Assembly: GCA_963815965.1 (NCBI GenBank)
Contig: CAWFIT010000019.1
Coordinates: forward strand, 1-64,000
Length of the DNA stretch: 64,000 bases
Direction of reading: 5' to 3'
DNA from: DASVFB01 sp963815965
GTDB lineage: Bacteria > Actinomycetota > Thermoleophilia > Gaiellales > Gaiellaceae
Positions 37,136-45,192 of the stretch are shown here, piece by piece; positions within the stretch are counted from its first letter, which is position 1, and the number at the start of each line of letters is the position of its first letter. The translations under genes and the position numbers were made by a program. The notes beneath the pieces were generated by a model. That model was not told the DNA's origin, did no database searches, and saw nothing but the letters and a program-made list of their open reading frames with translations.

Positions 37136-37876
37136 TCAATTCGTGAGCCGGCGCGCGAGGGTGCCCGCCAACTCGTCGAACGCCGGCGGCACGCCGTTCA
37201 GCCGCGTCAAAGCGGGGTCGAGCGGGATCGACGCGAGCCGCTCGACGCCGTCCGCCCACAGCGACCGTTCGGGCGGAACGCGCGAGAACACGTCGTGCGT
37301 CTCGCCGCAATGCGGACAGACGAAGCCACTCATGTTCTCGACCGCACCGAGCAGCGGCACGCCCGCGTCGCGGACGAGCGTGACGACCTTCTTCGCATCG
37401 AGGTGCGCCACGTCCTGCGGCCCGACGACGAGCAGCACGCCCGCGAGCGGCAGCGTCCTGAAGACCTCGACCTGCAAGTCCGCCGTCCCGGGCGGCAGGT
37501 CGACGAGCAGGTAGTCGAGCTCGCCCCACTCCACGTCGCCGACCAGCTGCCGCAGGACGAACGGCAGCGTCATCGACGACCACGGCATCACCTGACGCTC
37601 CCCCAGCAGGAACGCTGACGACATCAGCTTCAAGCCGCGTTCCTCGATGGGGCGGAGACGCCGCCCGCCGCGGCTCCAAAGCGTCCAGCGCTCGGCGTCG
37701 CGGAGTCGCGTGAGGCCGAGCATCGCTGGAATATCGGGTCCGTAGAGATCCGCGTCGAGGATGCCGACCGACGCGTGCTCCGCGAGTGCACGCGCGAGAT
37801 TGAGCGTGACCATCGACTTCCCGACGCCGCCCTTGCCGCTCGCGACGGCGATCGTGTGCCGTGCGGGCGAGTCCAT
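37136..37876 (-). CDS. mrp: Mrp/ApbC family P-loop ATPase (Fe-S carrier)
   Basis: A 246-residue deviant-Walker ATPase: VASGKGGVGKSMVTLNLARAL, GILDADLYGPDIP, VDLPPGTADLQ and the CPHCGE cysteine pair near residue 180 that bridges an Fe-S cluster in this family. It lacks the N-terminal DUF59 domain of longer Mrp proteins. It carries or inserts Fe-S clusters into apoproteins. The ATG is read from a TGATG overlap with the upstream methyltransferase gene; the longer open frame is shadow sequence. Confidence 0.92.
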   Translation of the reverse strand: MDSPARHTIAVASGKGGVGKSMVTLNLARALAEHASVGILDADLYGPDIPAMLGLTRLRDAERWTLWSRGGRRLRPIEERGLKLMSSAFLLGERQVMPWSSMTLPFVLRQLVGDVEWGELDYLLVDLPPGTADLQVEVFRTLPLAGVLLVVGPQDVAHLDAKKVVTLVRDAGVPLLGAVENMSGFVCPHCGETHDVFSRVPPERSLWADGVERLASIPLDPALTRLNGVPPAFDELAGTLARRLTN

Positions 37877-38634
37877 CACGACTTGTCGCCGCGCAGGATC
37901 AGCCGCCAGGTGTCGAAGCCGAGCTCCTGGCCGTCGAAGCCGCCCCACGAGTCGACGACCGTGAGCCCGGCGGCGTCGAACATGCGCGCGAGCTCGTGCG
38001 GCGTGTAGACGCGCAGCGAATTGCTCAGCTCGGTGCGACTGCCGTCCTCACGGATGAACGTCCACGTGGCCTCGTTCCTGCCCTTGAGCAGATCGAACGT
38101 TGCGCGCTGCAACATCACGCCGCCCGACTCCAGCTCGTCCCACATGGCTTTCTGGAAGCGGCGGCCAAGCGCGAACGCGTTGATTGTGTCGACGAGGAAC
38201 GAGCCGTCGGGTGAGAGCGCGCGCGCGACGCCGTTCAGTACCTCCTGGCTGTCGGCGTCGTCCTCGAAGTAGCCGATGACGCTGGTAAAGAGGTTGATCG
38301 CGGCGTCGAACTCGGCCTCGAAGTCGAGCTCGCGCGCGTCGCGCTCGACGAACTCGACGTCGAGACTCTCTCCCCTCGCGGCTTCCCGGGCGAGCTCGAG
38401 CGAGCGTGGGCTCAGGTCGACGCCCGTAACGCGGAAGCCGCGGCGCGCGAGCTCGAGGCTGTGGCGGCCGTGGCCGCACGCGACGTCGAGGATGCGCGCA
38501 CCCGGCTCGAGGCCGAGTCGCTCGACGACGAAGTCCACCTGGCTCTGCGTTCCCTCGTCGGGAAGGTGCAGCGCGATCTCGTCGAGCCATTCCTCCTCGA
38601 AGAAGCCGTCGAACCAGTTCGGATCGGCGTTCAC
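37876..38634 (-). CDS. Class I SAM-dependent methyltransferase
   Basis: A 252-residue Rossmann methyltransferase: motif I ARILDVACGHGRHSLELARRG, motif II VTGVDLSPRSLELA, VEFVERDARELDF and the INLFTSVIGYF strand. The C-terminal VYTPHELARMFDAAGLTVVDSWGGFDG is common in small-molecule methyltransferases of the UbiE/Methyltransf_11 group. Acceptor unknown. The GTG overlaps the ispA stop (GTGA), and the mrp ATG overlaps its own stop, so it is fully embedded in the operon. Confidence 0.87.
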   Translation of the reverse strand: MNADPNWFDGFFEEEWLDEIALHLPDEGTQSQVDFVVERLGLEPGARILDVACGHGRHSLELARRGFRVTGVDLSPRSLELAREAARGESLDVEFVERDARELDFEAEFDAAINLFTSVIGYFEDDADSQEVLNGVARALSPDGSFLVDTINAFALGRRFQKAMWDELESGGVMLQRATFDLLKGRNEATWTFIREDGSRTELSNSLRVYTPHELARMFDAAGLTVVDSWGGFDGQELGFDTWRLILRGDKS

Positions 38635-39404
38635 ACCGTGCGCACGGCGAGGTCGTCGACGATCCCCGCAAGCACGGACGTGTCAGCGTCAACCTGTTCG
38701 AGCGCCGCGCGTGCGCGCGCTGCCGCGTCGTCTGCGAGCTGCCGCGCGCCGTCGACACCGTGCGTGACGACGAAACCATCTCCGTCGAGGATGTCGTCGA
38801 CGACCTGGAACAGCATCCCGAGCTCGTCGGCGAACGCGCGCCAGGGACGTTGCGCCGCGTCCGGCAGCTCGACGGCTGCGAGCGCCAGGGTCACCGATGC
38901 GTAGAAGAGCCGTCCGGTCTTGAGACGGTGCACGGTCTCGAGGCTCGCGTTTGGCTCCATCGTGTCGAGGTACTGGCCGCCGATCATCCCGAGCGTCGCC
39001 TCGGCGAGCTCGCGCACGACCGCCGACGTGCGGTACGAGGACGCGAGCCTGAACGCCTCCGCGAGCAGCGCGTCGCCCGCGAGAAGCGCCTTCCCTTCGC
39101 CGAACGCCGCCCACACGCTTGCCTTTCCGCGCCGTTCCGCGTCGTCGTCGAGCGCCGGCAGGTCGTCGTGCACGAGCGAGAAGTTGTGCACGCACTCGAG
39201 CGCAATCGCGGCGGGCAGCACCGTCTCCGGCTCGGCGCCGAGCGCCTCTCCGGTGGCGAGGCAGATGACCGGGCGAATCCGCTTGCCGCCCATCTCGACG
39301 AGCGCGTAGCGCACCGACTCCGCTTGCCCGTGCAGGTCGGGCCAGAGCTCGAGCTCCTCGAGGTACTCCTCGACGATCGTCTTCAGCTCGTCAGGGTCCC
39401 GCAC
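38631..39404 (-). CDS. ispA: Polyprenyl (farnesyl/geranylgeranyl) diphosphate synthase
   Basis: A trans-prenyltransferase of 257 residues with both aspartate-rich motifs: DDLPALDDD (first) and DDILDGDG (second), plus GGKRIRPVICLATGEALG and the LKTGRLF segment. The first motif is of the DDxxxxD form with an insertion, as in bacterial FPP/GGPP synthases. The chain length cannot be decided from residues alone. The GTG lies 14 nt inside the XseB-like gene. The neighbourhood (nusB, xseB, ispA) is a widespread arrangement. Confidence 0.92.
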   Translation of the reverse strand: MRDPDELKTIVEEYLEELELWPDLHGQAESVRYALVEMGGKRIRPVICLATGEALGAEPETVLPAAIALECVHNFSLVHDDLPALDDDAERRGKASVWAAFGEGKALLAGDALLAEAFRLASSYRTSAVVRELAEATLGMIGGQYLDTMEPNASLETVHRLKTGRLFYASVTLALAAVELPDAAQRPWRAFADELGMLFQVVDDILDGDGFVVTHGVDGARQLADDAAARARAALEQVDADTSVLAGIVDDLAVRTV

Positions 39405-39582
39405 TCTCTGCCTCCCGCTTCGCCTTCTCGACCTCGACCTCGACCGCCTTCGCGATCTCGGCCAGCTCTGCGAGCACGTCGACGGCCTCCTGCGGATCCT
39501 CGGTCGCCTCGAGCTTTGCGCGCGTCTCCTCGAGCCGCTTCAGCAGCTCCTCGGCACGGCTCAGCGAGTCCTCCACGCTCAC
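39391..39582 (-). CDS. Short coiled-coil protein in the xseB position
   Basis: A 63-residue acidic helix-rich protein (SVEDSLSRAEELLKRLEETRAKLE ... AEIAKAVEVEVEKAKREAE). It occupies the spot between nusB and ispA where exonuclease VII small subunit (XseB) is often found, and it has XseB size, but the typical FEEALxxLExIVxxLE signature is only loosely present and no xseA is visible. It is either a divergent XseB or another small coiled-coil protein. Both ends are set by overlaps: GTGA with nusB upstream and 14 nt with ispA downstream. Confidence 0.55.
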   Translation of the reverse strand: MSVEDSLSRAEELLKRLEETRAKLEATEDPQEAVDVLAELAEIAKAVEVEVEKAKREAESAGP

Positions 39583-39944
39583 GCGGCCTCCTCTCTCGCC
39601 ACGCGGGCAAGTATCCCGTTCACGAGGCGGCCGGCGTCCTCCGAGGCGTAGCGCTTCGCGAGAGTGACGGCTTCGTCGATGGACACCTCCACCGGCGCAG
39701 CGCCGGTTTCGAGCTCGTGGATCGCGATGCGGAGGACGTTTCGCTCGACGACGCCGAGCCGGTCGGCGGTCCAGCCTTCTGCGCTGGCCGTGATCCGAGC
39801 ATCGAGATCCTCCGCGTCCCGCTGGACTGCGTCGACGGTCTCGCGCGTGTACTCGTCCGCATCGGGCTCGAGCTCGAGCGTCCCGGTGAGGTCCCACTTG
39901 TAGAGCGCGAAGAGCGCGCTCCGCCGTGCGCCTCGCCGGCTCAT
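39579..39944 (-). CDS. nusB: Transcription antitermination protein NusB
   Basis: Pairs with NusE to form the antitermination complex on rRNA and other operons. The 121-residue all-helical protein has the arginine-rich RRGARRSALFALYKWDLTG N-terminus and the conserved C-terminal pattern LRIAIHELETGAAPVEVSIDEAVTLAKRYASEDAGRLVNGILARV, in which EAVxLAK and NGILA are diagnostic. The ATG overlaps the accC stop (ATGA). Order efp...nusB agrees with actinobacterial genomes. Confidence 0.95.
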   Translation of the reverse strand: MSRRGARRSALFALYKWDLTGTLELEPDADEYTRETVDAVQRDAEDLDARITASAEGWTADRLGVVERNVLRIAIHELETGAAPVEVSIDEAVTLAKRYASEDAGRLVNGILARVAREEAA

Positions 39945-41287
39945 GACGCGACTCGGGCGTAGCGTTGTTCGAGGAACGCCGTCGAGTAGTCGCCGCTCAC
40001 GAACTCATCCGTCTGCAGGATCTCGAGCGCCGTCCCCCGCGTCGTCGGCACGCCTTCGACCTCCAGCTCGCCGAGCGCGCGTACCGAGCGCGCGATTGCG
40101 CCGGCGCGGTCGGTGTCCCAGACGATCACCTTCGCGATCAGGGAGTCGTAGTACGGCGGGACCACGGCGCCGTCTTCGATCGCGGTGTCGACGCGTACGC
40201 CCGGGCCGAGCGGCGGGCGGAAGCGGCGCACGGTTCCGGGCGCGGGCGTGAAGTTGCGCTGCGGATCCTCCGCGTTGATACGGAACTCGATCGCGTGGCC
40301 GCGCCGCGGCGCGCGGCCGGTCACCGAAAGCGGCTCGCCGGCGGCGATGCGTAACTGTTCGTGGACGATGTCGATGCCGGTGCACATCTCCGACACAGGA
40401 TGCTCAACCTGCAGCCTCGCGTTGAGCTCGATGAAGTAGAACGACCCGTCGGGGCCGACGAGGAACTCGAACGTGCCGGCGTTGCGGTAGCCGATCATGC
40501 GCGCAGCCCGCTCCGCAGCGGCCTCCATCTCCTCACGCGCTGCCGGCGTGAGTGCGGGCGACGGCGACTCCTCGATCAGCTTCTGGTGCCTGCGCTGAAT
40601 CGAGCACTCGCGCTCGCCGAGCGTGAGCACGCCCCCCACGGCGTCCGCGAGCACCTGCACCTCGACGTGGCGGGCCGGGTTGACCACCTTCTCGACGTAG
40701 AGCGCGGGATCGCCGAACGCCGCCTGCGCCTCGGCTGCCGCGGAGCCGAAGGCGTCTTCGAGCTCGTCGAGCGACTCGACGAGCCGCATGCCCTTGCCTC
40801 CTCCGCCTGCGGCCGCCTTCAGCAGCACGGGCAGGCCGAGCTCACCCGCTGCGGAGCGCGCCTGCTCGATGGTCGCCGTTCCCTCCGTGCCGGGGACGAG
40901 CGGCACACCGGCCTCGCGCAGCTCGCGCTTCGCCTGCGCCTTGTCGCCCATGCGCGCCATGACATCGGGCGTCGGGCCGACGAAAACGAGGTCGTTCTCG
41001 TCGCACGCGCGGACGAACGCTGGGTTCTCGGCGAGAAAACCCCAGCCGGGATGCACCGCCTCGCAGCCGGTCGTCGTCGCAGCGGCGATCAACGACGGGA
41101 TCCTCAGATAGCTCTGGGCCGCAGGCGGTGGGCCGATGCGGAGTGCCCGGTCGGCCATGCGGACAAACGTCGCGTCCTCGTCCGCAGTCGAGTACACCGC
41201 GACCGCTTCGCAGCCGAGCTCGTGCAGCGCACGGATCACGCGCACCGCGACCTCGCCGCGGTTCGCGACGAGGACTCGGGAAAACAT
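39941..41287 (-). CDS. accC: Biotin carboxylase
   Basis: ATP-grasp enzyme that carboxylates biotin on a carrier protein. The 448 residues contain RVLVANRGEVAVRVIRAL, the glycine-rich KAAAGGGGKGMR, HVEVQVLAD, ECSIQRRHQKLIEESPSPAL, ELNARLQVEHPVSEM and FRINAEDPQ. All catalytic segments are intact. It has no fused biotin domain; the partner is encoded immediately upstream, with a TGATG overlap. Together they should form a biotin-dependent carboxylase half-reaction, but the matching carboxyltransferase is not obvious (see upstream gene). Confidence 0.95.
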   Translation of the reverse strand: MFSRVLVANRGEVAVRVIRALHELGCEAVAVYSTADEDATFVRMADRALRIGPPPAAQSYLRIPSLIAAATTTGCEAVHPGWGFLAENPAFVRACDENDLVFVGPTPDVMARMGDKAQAKRELREAGVPLVPGTEGTATIEQARSAAGELGLPVLLKAAAGGGGKGMRLVESLDELEDAFGSAAAEAQAAFGDPALYVEKVVNPARHVEVQVLADAVGGVLTLGERECSIQRRHQKLIEESPSPALTPAAREEMEAAAERAARMIGYRNAGTFEFLVGPDGSFYFIELNARLQVEHPVSEMCTGIDIVHEQLRIAAGEPLSVTGRAPRRGHAIEFRINAEDPQRNFTPAPGTVRRFRPPLGPGVRVDTAIEDGAVVPPYYDSLIAKVIVWDTDRAGAIARSVRALGELEVEGVPTTRGTALEILQTDEFVSGDYSTAFLEQRYARVAS

Positions 41288-43095
41288 CAGAGAGCGTCCA
41301 GCGGGGCGCTGATCACGGGCTCGAGCTCGAACAGGAGCTGCCCGAATTCGACCGGCTCGCCGTTCTCGGCGTGGATCGCCCGCACCACGCCGGACGTCTC
41401 CGCCTTCAGCTCGTTGAAGAGTTTCATCGCCTCGAGCAGGCAGAGCGTCTGCCCCTGCGCAACCGCCTCGCCCACCTCTACGAACGGCTCTGCGTCAGGC
41501 TCGGGCGCGCGATAGAAGACGCCGATCATCGGCGCCTCGACCGATACGAGGCCGTTCGAGGCCACCGGCTCGCTCGACGCGCCGCCCGACGACGATGGTG
41601 CCTCGGACGCCATCGCCGCGGGCTGCGGCTCGACCTCCTGCGTGCGCTTGACGCTGACGCGCATCCCCTCCTCTTCGATCGTCACCTCGCCCACGCCCGT
41701 CTCCTGGACGATCCGCACGACCTCGCGGATTCGCTCCGCGCGCGCACGCTCGAACGACGTCTCGAGGTTGTCGGCGCCCGTCGCACGGCCACGGATCGCG
41801 CGCAGCAGCCGCTCGGCTTCCTCGCCGAACAGCCCGAGGAGCAGCAGCTCCTCCTCGCTCGACGCGAGCCCCTCTGCCTGCGCGCGCAGTTCCTCGAGCG
41901 CCGGCATGTGGAGCTCGTCCGAGTCGGGATCTGCCGTGCGCGCCACGGCGCTCCGGACGTTCTCGTCGATCGGGCCGGGCGGCGTACCCCAGTGGCGCTC
42001 CAACAGCGCGCGCATCTCGTCGACGACGATCGAGTATCGGCTCGCGGCGAGGACGTTGAGGAGCGCCTGCGAGCCGAGGATCTGGCCGATCGGCGCCGCG
42101 AGCGGCGGCGAGCCGACCTCGACGCGGATCTGCACGACTTCGGCTAGCACCTCGTCGAGGCGGTCTCCCGCGAGCTGAGCGCGGAGGTTGCCGTCGAGCG
42201 CCGCAACCAGGCCTGCAGGCAGGTCGTGCTCCGCCGCGCGCACGGCGATGCGCGGTGCGAGCGGCGTCACGGGCTCGTCGCCGATGTGCTCGTCGATCAG
42301 ATCCGACGCCACCCAGAGCTTCTGGATGTCCACGTTCGTCGCGAGGCCGAGGCCGGCGAGCGCCTCCGCGAGACTCTCGCCGGAGACGCGGTGCAACGTC
42401 AGCGCGACCGGGTAAACCGCTGTTGCGATCAGATCTGCGCCAGCGCGCGCGGCTTCGAGCGCGACTGCCATCGCGTTGCCACCCGAACCCTGGCAGTAGA
42501 CGCCGACCGGCAGCCCGCTCGCCTCGCGCAGCCGAGTGACGAGCTCCTGCGCCCGGTGCGGCTGGAGCGATCCGGTCGGATCGTGGAGGATCACGCGCGC
42601 CACGCCCAACTCGGGAAGCTGCGACGCCTGCTCGACCAGCGGCTCCGTCTCGCCCGTCGGGCCGGAGCTGTACACGAGTCCCGCGGCGAGCTCGGCGCCC
42701 GCGTCGGCGATCGCCTCGGCGGCCTCGCGGAGGTTCGAGACATCGTTCAGCGGATCGTTGAGCCGGAAAACCTCGATCCCGTTCTGCGCGGCGCAGGCGA
42801 TGAACCGCCGGACGAAATCGGCGTCGACAGGGTGCGACCCCACGAGGAACCGGCCGCGCAGCGCCATCGCGAGGGGTGTCTCCACACGCGAGTTGATGGC
42901 ACGAATCCGCTCCCACGGGCTTTCGAGGCCGCGCCGCACGGCCGTGTCGAAGACGCCGCCGCCCGAGACCTCGAGGTAGCGGAAGCCCGCTCCGTCGAGA
43001 ATCTCGGCGACACGCAGGAGATCCGACGTCGGAATCCGCTCGGCAAGCGGGTCCTGCCCGAGCAGCCTGATGGACGTGTCGACTAGCGCGGGCAC
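41287..43095 (-). CDS. Degenerate pyruvate-type carboxyltransferase domain fused to AccB-like biotin carrier
   Basis: 602 residues. Residues 1-400 follow the pyruvate/oxaloacetate carboxyltransferase barrel (DTSIR, LEVSGGGVFDTAVRRGLESPWERIR, NGIEVFRLNDPLNDVSNL, AGADLIATAVYP). The metal-site residues are all replaced: RDxxQS is RLLGQD (Leu11), the carboxylated-lysine IKDMAG is LHDPTG (His171), and HxHxTxG is YCQGSGG (Tyr200, Gln202). Residues about 450-602 are an AccB-type linker and biotinyl domain with Lys558 in EAMKL. Catalysis by the barrel seems impossible by the known mechanism, so the protein may serve mainly as a biotin carrier for accC. The GTG is 7 nt after TAAGGT. Confidence 0.85.
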   Translation of the reverse strand: MPALVDTSIRLLGQDPLAERIPTSDLLRVAEILDGAGFRYLEVSGGGVFDTAVRRGLESPWERIRAINSRVETPLAMALRGRFLVGSHPVDADFVRRFIACAAQNGIEVFRLNDPLNDVSNLREAAEAIADAGAELAAGLVYSSGPTGETEPLVEQASQLPELGVARVILHDPTGSLQPHRAQELVTRLREASGLPVGVYCQGSGGNAMAVALEAARAGADLIATAVYPVALTLHRVSGESLAEALAGLGLATNVDIQKLWVASDLIDEHIGDEPVTPLAPRIAVRAAEHDLPAGLVAALDGNLRAQLAGDRLDEVLAEVVQIRVEVGSPPLAAPIGQILGSQALLNVLAASRYSIVVDEMRALLERHWGTPPGPIDENVRSAVARTADPDSDELHMPALEELRAQAEGLASSEEELLLLGLFGEEAERLLRAIRGRATGADNLETSFERARAERIREVVRIVQETGVGEVTIEEEGMRVSVKRTQEVEPQPAAMASEAPSSSGGASSEPVASNGLVSVEAPMIGVFYRAPEPDAEPFVEVGEAVAQGQTLCLLEAMKLFNELKAETSGVVRAIHAENGEPVEFGQLLFELEPVISAPLDAL

Positions 43096-43102
43096 GCCCC
43101 GG

Positions 43103-43108
43103 ACCTTA
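43103..43108 (-). promoter_or_regulatory. Predicted -10 for the carboxyltransferase-AccB gene
   Basis: TAAGGT on the minus strand, 7 nt before the GTG at 43095, in the 22-nt gap after efp. A leaderless start inside the operon is implied. Confidence 0.35.
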
Positions 43109-43117
43109 CAACCGGAT

Positions 43118-43684
43118 CTACGCGCGCGAGATGTAGCGGCCTTCGCGCGGATCGACCTTGATGCGGTCGCCGGTGTTCACGAACATCGGCACGTTGACGA
43201 CCGCGCCCGTCTCGAGCGTCGCCGGCTTCGTCACGTTGGAGACGGTGTCGCCCCTCACGCCGGGCTCGGTCTCCGTCACAGTCAGCTCGACCGACGCGGG
43301 AAGTTGTACGCCGGACGCCTTGCCGCCGACGACGAGCACCTGCACGCTCGTGGACGGCTGCATGTACGGCAGCGCTTCCGCGAGCTCCGCATGCGGCAAC
43401 GAGAACTGCTCGTACGACTCCTCGTCCATGAAGTGAACGTCGGAGCCGTCGTCGTAGAGGTACTGGACGTTCTTCGTCTCCGTGAAGACGCGCGCGAACT
43501 TCTCCCCGGCGCGGAAGGTCTTGTCGACGACGGCGCCGGTGTCTGCGTTCTTCACTTTCGTGCGGACGAACGCGCCGCCCTTACCCGGCTTCACGTGCTG
43601 GAACTCGACGATGCGCCAGACGCCGCCCTCGAGCTCGATGTGCATGCCGCTCTTGAACTGATTCGTCGAGATCGTGTCCGCCAC
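43118..43684 (-). CDS. efp: Elongation factor P
   Basis: Relieves ribosome stalling at polyproline stretches. About 188 residues in three beta-barrel domains: ISTNQFKSGMHIELEGG, the tip loop HVKPGKGGAFVRTK with lysine at the modification position, then DEESYEQF and the C-terminal GDTVSN...FVNTGDRIKVDPREGRYISR signature. The frame permits a TTG three codons upstream (43693), but that TTG overlaps the predicted -10 TAGCCT, so the GTG at 43684 is preferred. No EpmA/EpmB or other modification gene is in the window. Confidence 0.95.
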   Translation of the reverse strand: MADTISTNQFKSGMHIELEGGVWRIVEFQHVKPGKGGAFVRTKVKNADTGAVVDKTFRAGEKFARVFTETKNVQYLYDDGSDVHFMDEESYEQFSLPHAELAEALPYMQPSTSVQVLVVGGKASGVQLPASVELTVTETEPGVRGDTVSNVTKPATLETGAVVNVPMFVNTGDRIKVDPREGRYISRA

Positions 43685-43692
43685 GGCGGTCA

Positions 43693-43698
43693 AGGCTA
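43693..43698 (-). promoter_or_regulatory. Predicted -10 for efp
   Basis: TAGCCT on the minus strand, 8 nt before the GTG at 43684. It lies between pepP and efp and would start a nearly leaderless efp mRNA. Confidence 0.4.
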
Positions 43699-43715
43699 GC
43701 TGAGCGATCAGCGCA

Positions 43716-44754
43716 CTAACGGACTGTCACCAGCTCCTTGGTGTACGAGCTGAGTATTTCCGGCTCGCCCTCCGTGATAACCACGAGGTCTTCGATTCGC
43801 ACTCCGCCGCGCCCTTCGAGGTAGATGCCGGGCTCACACGTGATGACGTTGCCGGGCTCGAGCACGTCCTCGGACTCGGGTCGCGCCGTAGGCGCCTCGT
43901 GCACGAGCAGCCCGACGCCGTGGCCGAGCCCGTGGCCGAACTTCTCGCCGAAGCCCGCGTCCTCGATCACGTTCCTTGCCGCCGCGTCTGCGTCAGCGCC
44001 TAATACGCCCGCACGCATCGCGTCCAGTCCGGCAAGCTGACCGCGCAGGCAGGCGTCGTACGCCTGGGCGAGGTCGTCAGGAAGATCTCCGGTCGCGAAC
44101 GTTCGCGTGCAGTCCGAGTTGTAACCCTCGAGCACCGCGCCGGTGTCGACGACGACCGTCGTGTTCGGCTCGACGACGCGGTCGGTGGGCCGGCCGTGTG
44201 GCAGCGCGCCCGTAGGCCCGGAGCCGACGATGCTCTCGAAGGCGGTCCCGTGTGCACCGAGCTCGTGGAAGATCTGCTCAAGCCGCCAGGCAAGGTCGCG
44301 CTCCGTGCGTCCGACGAAGCGCTCCTCGGCGAACGCGGCATAGGCCTCGTCCGTGATCCGCGCGGCCTCGCGGATCGTCTTCAGCTCGCTCTCGTCCTTG
44401 ATCGCGCGCAAGCTCTCGACAAGACCCTTGCGCGGAACGAGCTCGAGCCCGGCGTCGCCCAACGTCTCCCAGCCGTCGTAGGTGACCGCGCTCGCCTCGA
44501 ATGCGACGCGTCCGTCCAGCGTCTCCCCGACGGTCTTCAAGAGCGAGCGTTGCGACTGCACGAACTCGACGCCGTCCAATGACGCGCGCCGCCTCGGCGT
44601 AGCGAAAGTCGGTGAACAACAGCAGTCGCTCGTCGTCGACGTACACCGCGGCGTTCGAGCTCTGGAACCCGATCAGGTACTGGACGTTCACACCGGTCGT
44701 GACAAGCAGCGGCTCCTCGAGAGCGGCGCGCAGACGCTCGACCCGCTCGCTCAC
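43716..44754 (-). CDS. pepP: Xaa-Pro aminopeptidase (M24 family), frameshifted near 44580
   Basis: Cleaves N-terminal residues before proline. The N-terminal creatinase-like domain (LLVTTGVNVQYLIGFQSSNAAVYV, LLFTDFRYAEAAR) is in one frame; the catalytic pita-bread domain continues in another from LDGVEFVQSQRS, with ligands VVVDTGAVLEGYNSDCTRTF, HGLGHGVGLLVHEAP and ITCEPGIYLEGRGGVRIEDLV. One extra base around 44580 explains the 3n+1 length. The start is taken as the GTG at 44754 overlapping the aroQ stop as GTGA; an ATG at 44772 is in frame too. Confidence 0.9.
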
Positions 44755-45179
44755 TCGTTCTGCGACAGCCATTCGATTGCCTCCTTGTATCCCATTGGTC
44801 CCTTGCCGATCACGCGATGGGCGGCCAAGTCGGAGATGACAGATTTGCGCCGCCACTCCTCGCGCTCGTCGACGTTGGAAAGATGAACCTCGACGATAGG
44901 GGCCTCGAAAAGCTCGAGTGCGTCGCGGATTGCGTAGCTGTAGTGCGTCCACGCGCCGGGGTTGACGATCACCCCGTCGGCCCAGTCGAGCGCCTCGTGG
45001 ATCCAGTTGACGTACTCGCCCTCGTCGTTCGTTTGTTTGCACTGCGCGCTCGAGTTCTGGTCGCGTGCCCACTGGTAGATCTGCGACTCGAGCTCGCCGA
45101 GCGACCAGCCGCCGTAGACCTTCGGGTCGCGGCGGCCGAGAACGTTGAGGTTGACGCCGTTGAGGACCAGGATGCGCAA
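44751..45179 (-). CDS. aroQ: 3-Dehydroquinate dehydratase, type II
   Basis: Third step of the shikimate pathway. The 142-residue protein has the type II signature: LVLNGVNLNVLGRRDPKVYG with the catalytic Tyr, the QTNDEGEYVNWIHEA segment, VIVNPGAWTHYSYAIRDAL and PIVEVHLSNVDEREEWRRKSV. The start appears to be a TTG, 7 nt after TAGATT, a hexamer whose first three bases are the aroKB stop codon. It is therefore a candidate leaderless start inside an operon. Confidence 0.94.
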   Translation of the reverse strand: MRILVLNGVNLNVLGRRDPKVYGGWSLGELESQIYQWARDQNSSAQCKQTNDEGEYVNWIHEALDWADGVIVNPGAWTHYSYAIRDALELFEAPIVEVHLSNVDEREEWRRKSVISDLAAHRVIGKGPMGYKEAIEWLSQNE

Positions 45180-45186
45180 GGCGCTG

Positions 45187-45192
45187 AATCTA
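45187..45192 (-). promoter_or_regulatory. Predicted -10 for aroQ using the aroKB stop codon
   Basis: TAGATT on the minus strand; its TAG is the aroKB stop. The aroQ TTG follows after 7 nt. Confidence 0.35.

Noticed and set aside
43691..43693. TTG as the efp start
   Set aside because: It overlaps the predicted -10 TAGCCT, and the homologous N-terminus fits the GTG at 43684.
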